From: Flavobacteriaceae bacterium
GTDB taxonomy: Bacteria; Bacteroidota; Bacteroidia; Flavobacteriales; Flavobacteriaceae
NCBI GenBank assembly: GCA_023264015.1
Contig: JALQTJ010000001.1
Coordinates: 103,832 to 167,831 of the forward strand
Length of the DNA stretch: 64,000 nt
Direction: 5' to 3'
Within the stretch, counting starts at the first letter, position 1. Each line of letters begins with the position of its first letter. Made by a program: the position numbers and the translations under genes. Positions 63,772-64,000 of this stretch are shown here, one piece after another. The notes beneath the pieces were generated by a model. That model was not told the DNA's origin. It saw only the letters and a program-made list of their open reading frames with translations, and ran no database searches.

Positions 63772-63942
63772 TTAGCTTTTAGAAGCTTCGCGCTCCTTTT
63801 TCTTTTCTTTTAAGAATTCAATGAGACTTCCTGTTACCCAATAAGGGATTACGAAAGTCAAAAGAAAAATCATCAACCAAAACCCAATGGTTAGAATGGT
63901 TAAAAAGGCAATAAATCCTAAATATTGATCGAATTCAATCAT
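63772..63942 (-). CDS. Small membrane protein of 56 residues
   Basis: A short gene for a protein with one or two hydrophobic helices (about 8-36, rich in Ile, Leu, Phe and Trp) and a Lys/Glu-rich tail (EFLKEKKKEREASKS). Supported by a clean start and stop, coding-like composition, a terminator after it and a weak -7-like TATATTCG about 25 bases upstream with TTTG 21 bases further up. The function is unknown. The remaining bases to the window end (63943-64000) hold only that possible promoter. Confidence 0.55.
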   Translation of the reverse strand: MIEFDQYLGFIAFLTILTIGFWLMIFLLTFVIPYWVTGSLIEFLKEKKKEREASKS

Positions 63943-64000
63943 GCTGTTTCTTTTACGCTACGAATATAAGTCGATTTCAATGTACAGTACAAACCTGAAG

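Overview
The window is a dense, gene-rich piece of a Bacteroidota chromosome, most likely from the class Flavobacteriia (family not decided). The evidence is a short RpoD that begins MRQLKI and lacks region 1.1, many TAnnTTTG -7 promoter boxes, fused LpxC/FabZ, HisB and HisIE proteins, a carboxypeptidase-regulatory-domain TonB receptor, a serine-palmitoyltransferase-type enzyme, and several protein families that I know mainly from flavobacteria. No gene-free stretch exceeds about 160 bases. I see no tRNA, rRNA, CRISPR array, insertion sequence, prophage or integrase. The content is core metabolism and cell biology, not an accessory island.

Layout. 1-2.4 kb: menB and a superfamily 2 helicase. 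2.5-3.9 kb: rpoD and a small conserved gene. 3.9-6.5 kb: an AAA+/VWA pair. 6.5-13.65 kb: the whole histidine pathway in seven tightly overlapping genes (hisG-hisDC-hisB-hisH-hisA-hisF-hisIE). It is headed by a leader peptide containing HTHHH and an attenuator hairpin, and it includes a HisD-HisC fusion. 13.7-21.3 kb: prohibitin, fabG, sucD, efp, lpxA, lpxC/fabZ, lpxD (lipid A and fatty-acid block) and an HD hydrolase. 21.3-27.5 kb: tsaE, alanine dehydrogenase, proline dehydrogenase, aroB, an Lrp/AsnC regulator, an M14 peptidase and a lipoprotein. 27.5-33.5 kb: parC, parE, ychF and a ferredoxin. 33.5-46.3 kb, mostly plus strand: LuxC-like reductase, serC, ABC ATPase, a DUF2400 protein, a dihydroorotase-like protein without metal ligands, an esterase, a large family of unknown function, nth and uvrA. 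46.3-51.4 kb: flippase, glycosyltransferase and YfhO membrane protein. 51.4-59.5 kb: an acetyltransferase-like protein, a sphingolipid-type condensing enzyme, a cysteine-synthase-like enzyme and two large peptidases. 59.5-64 kb: prfB with its programmed frameshift, a small secreted protein, a TonB-dependent receptor, a strong terminator and a 56-residue membrane protein.

The most interesting points are: (1) a his leader peptide with an attenuator and an almost leaderless promoter; (2) an in-frame HisD-HisC fusion whose junction codon is one base away from the expected HisC start; (3) a dihydroorotase homologue that has lost its metal site; (4) an endonuclease III with no iron-sulfur cysteines; (5) a DUF2400 protein that looks like a HhH-GPD glycosylase relative; (6) a 16-base palindrome made of two back-to-back -7 boxes; and (7) a strongly conserved 494-residue family of unknown function. 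I did not find a multi-gene defence or mobile system.
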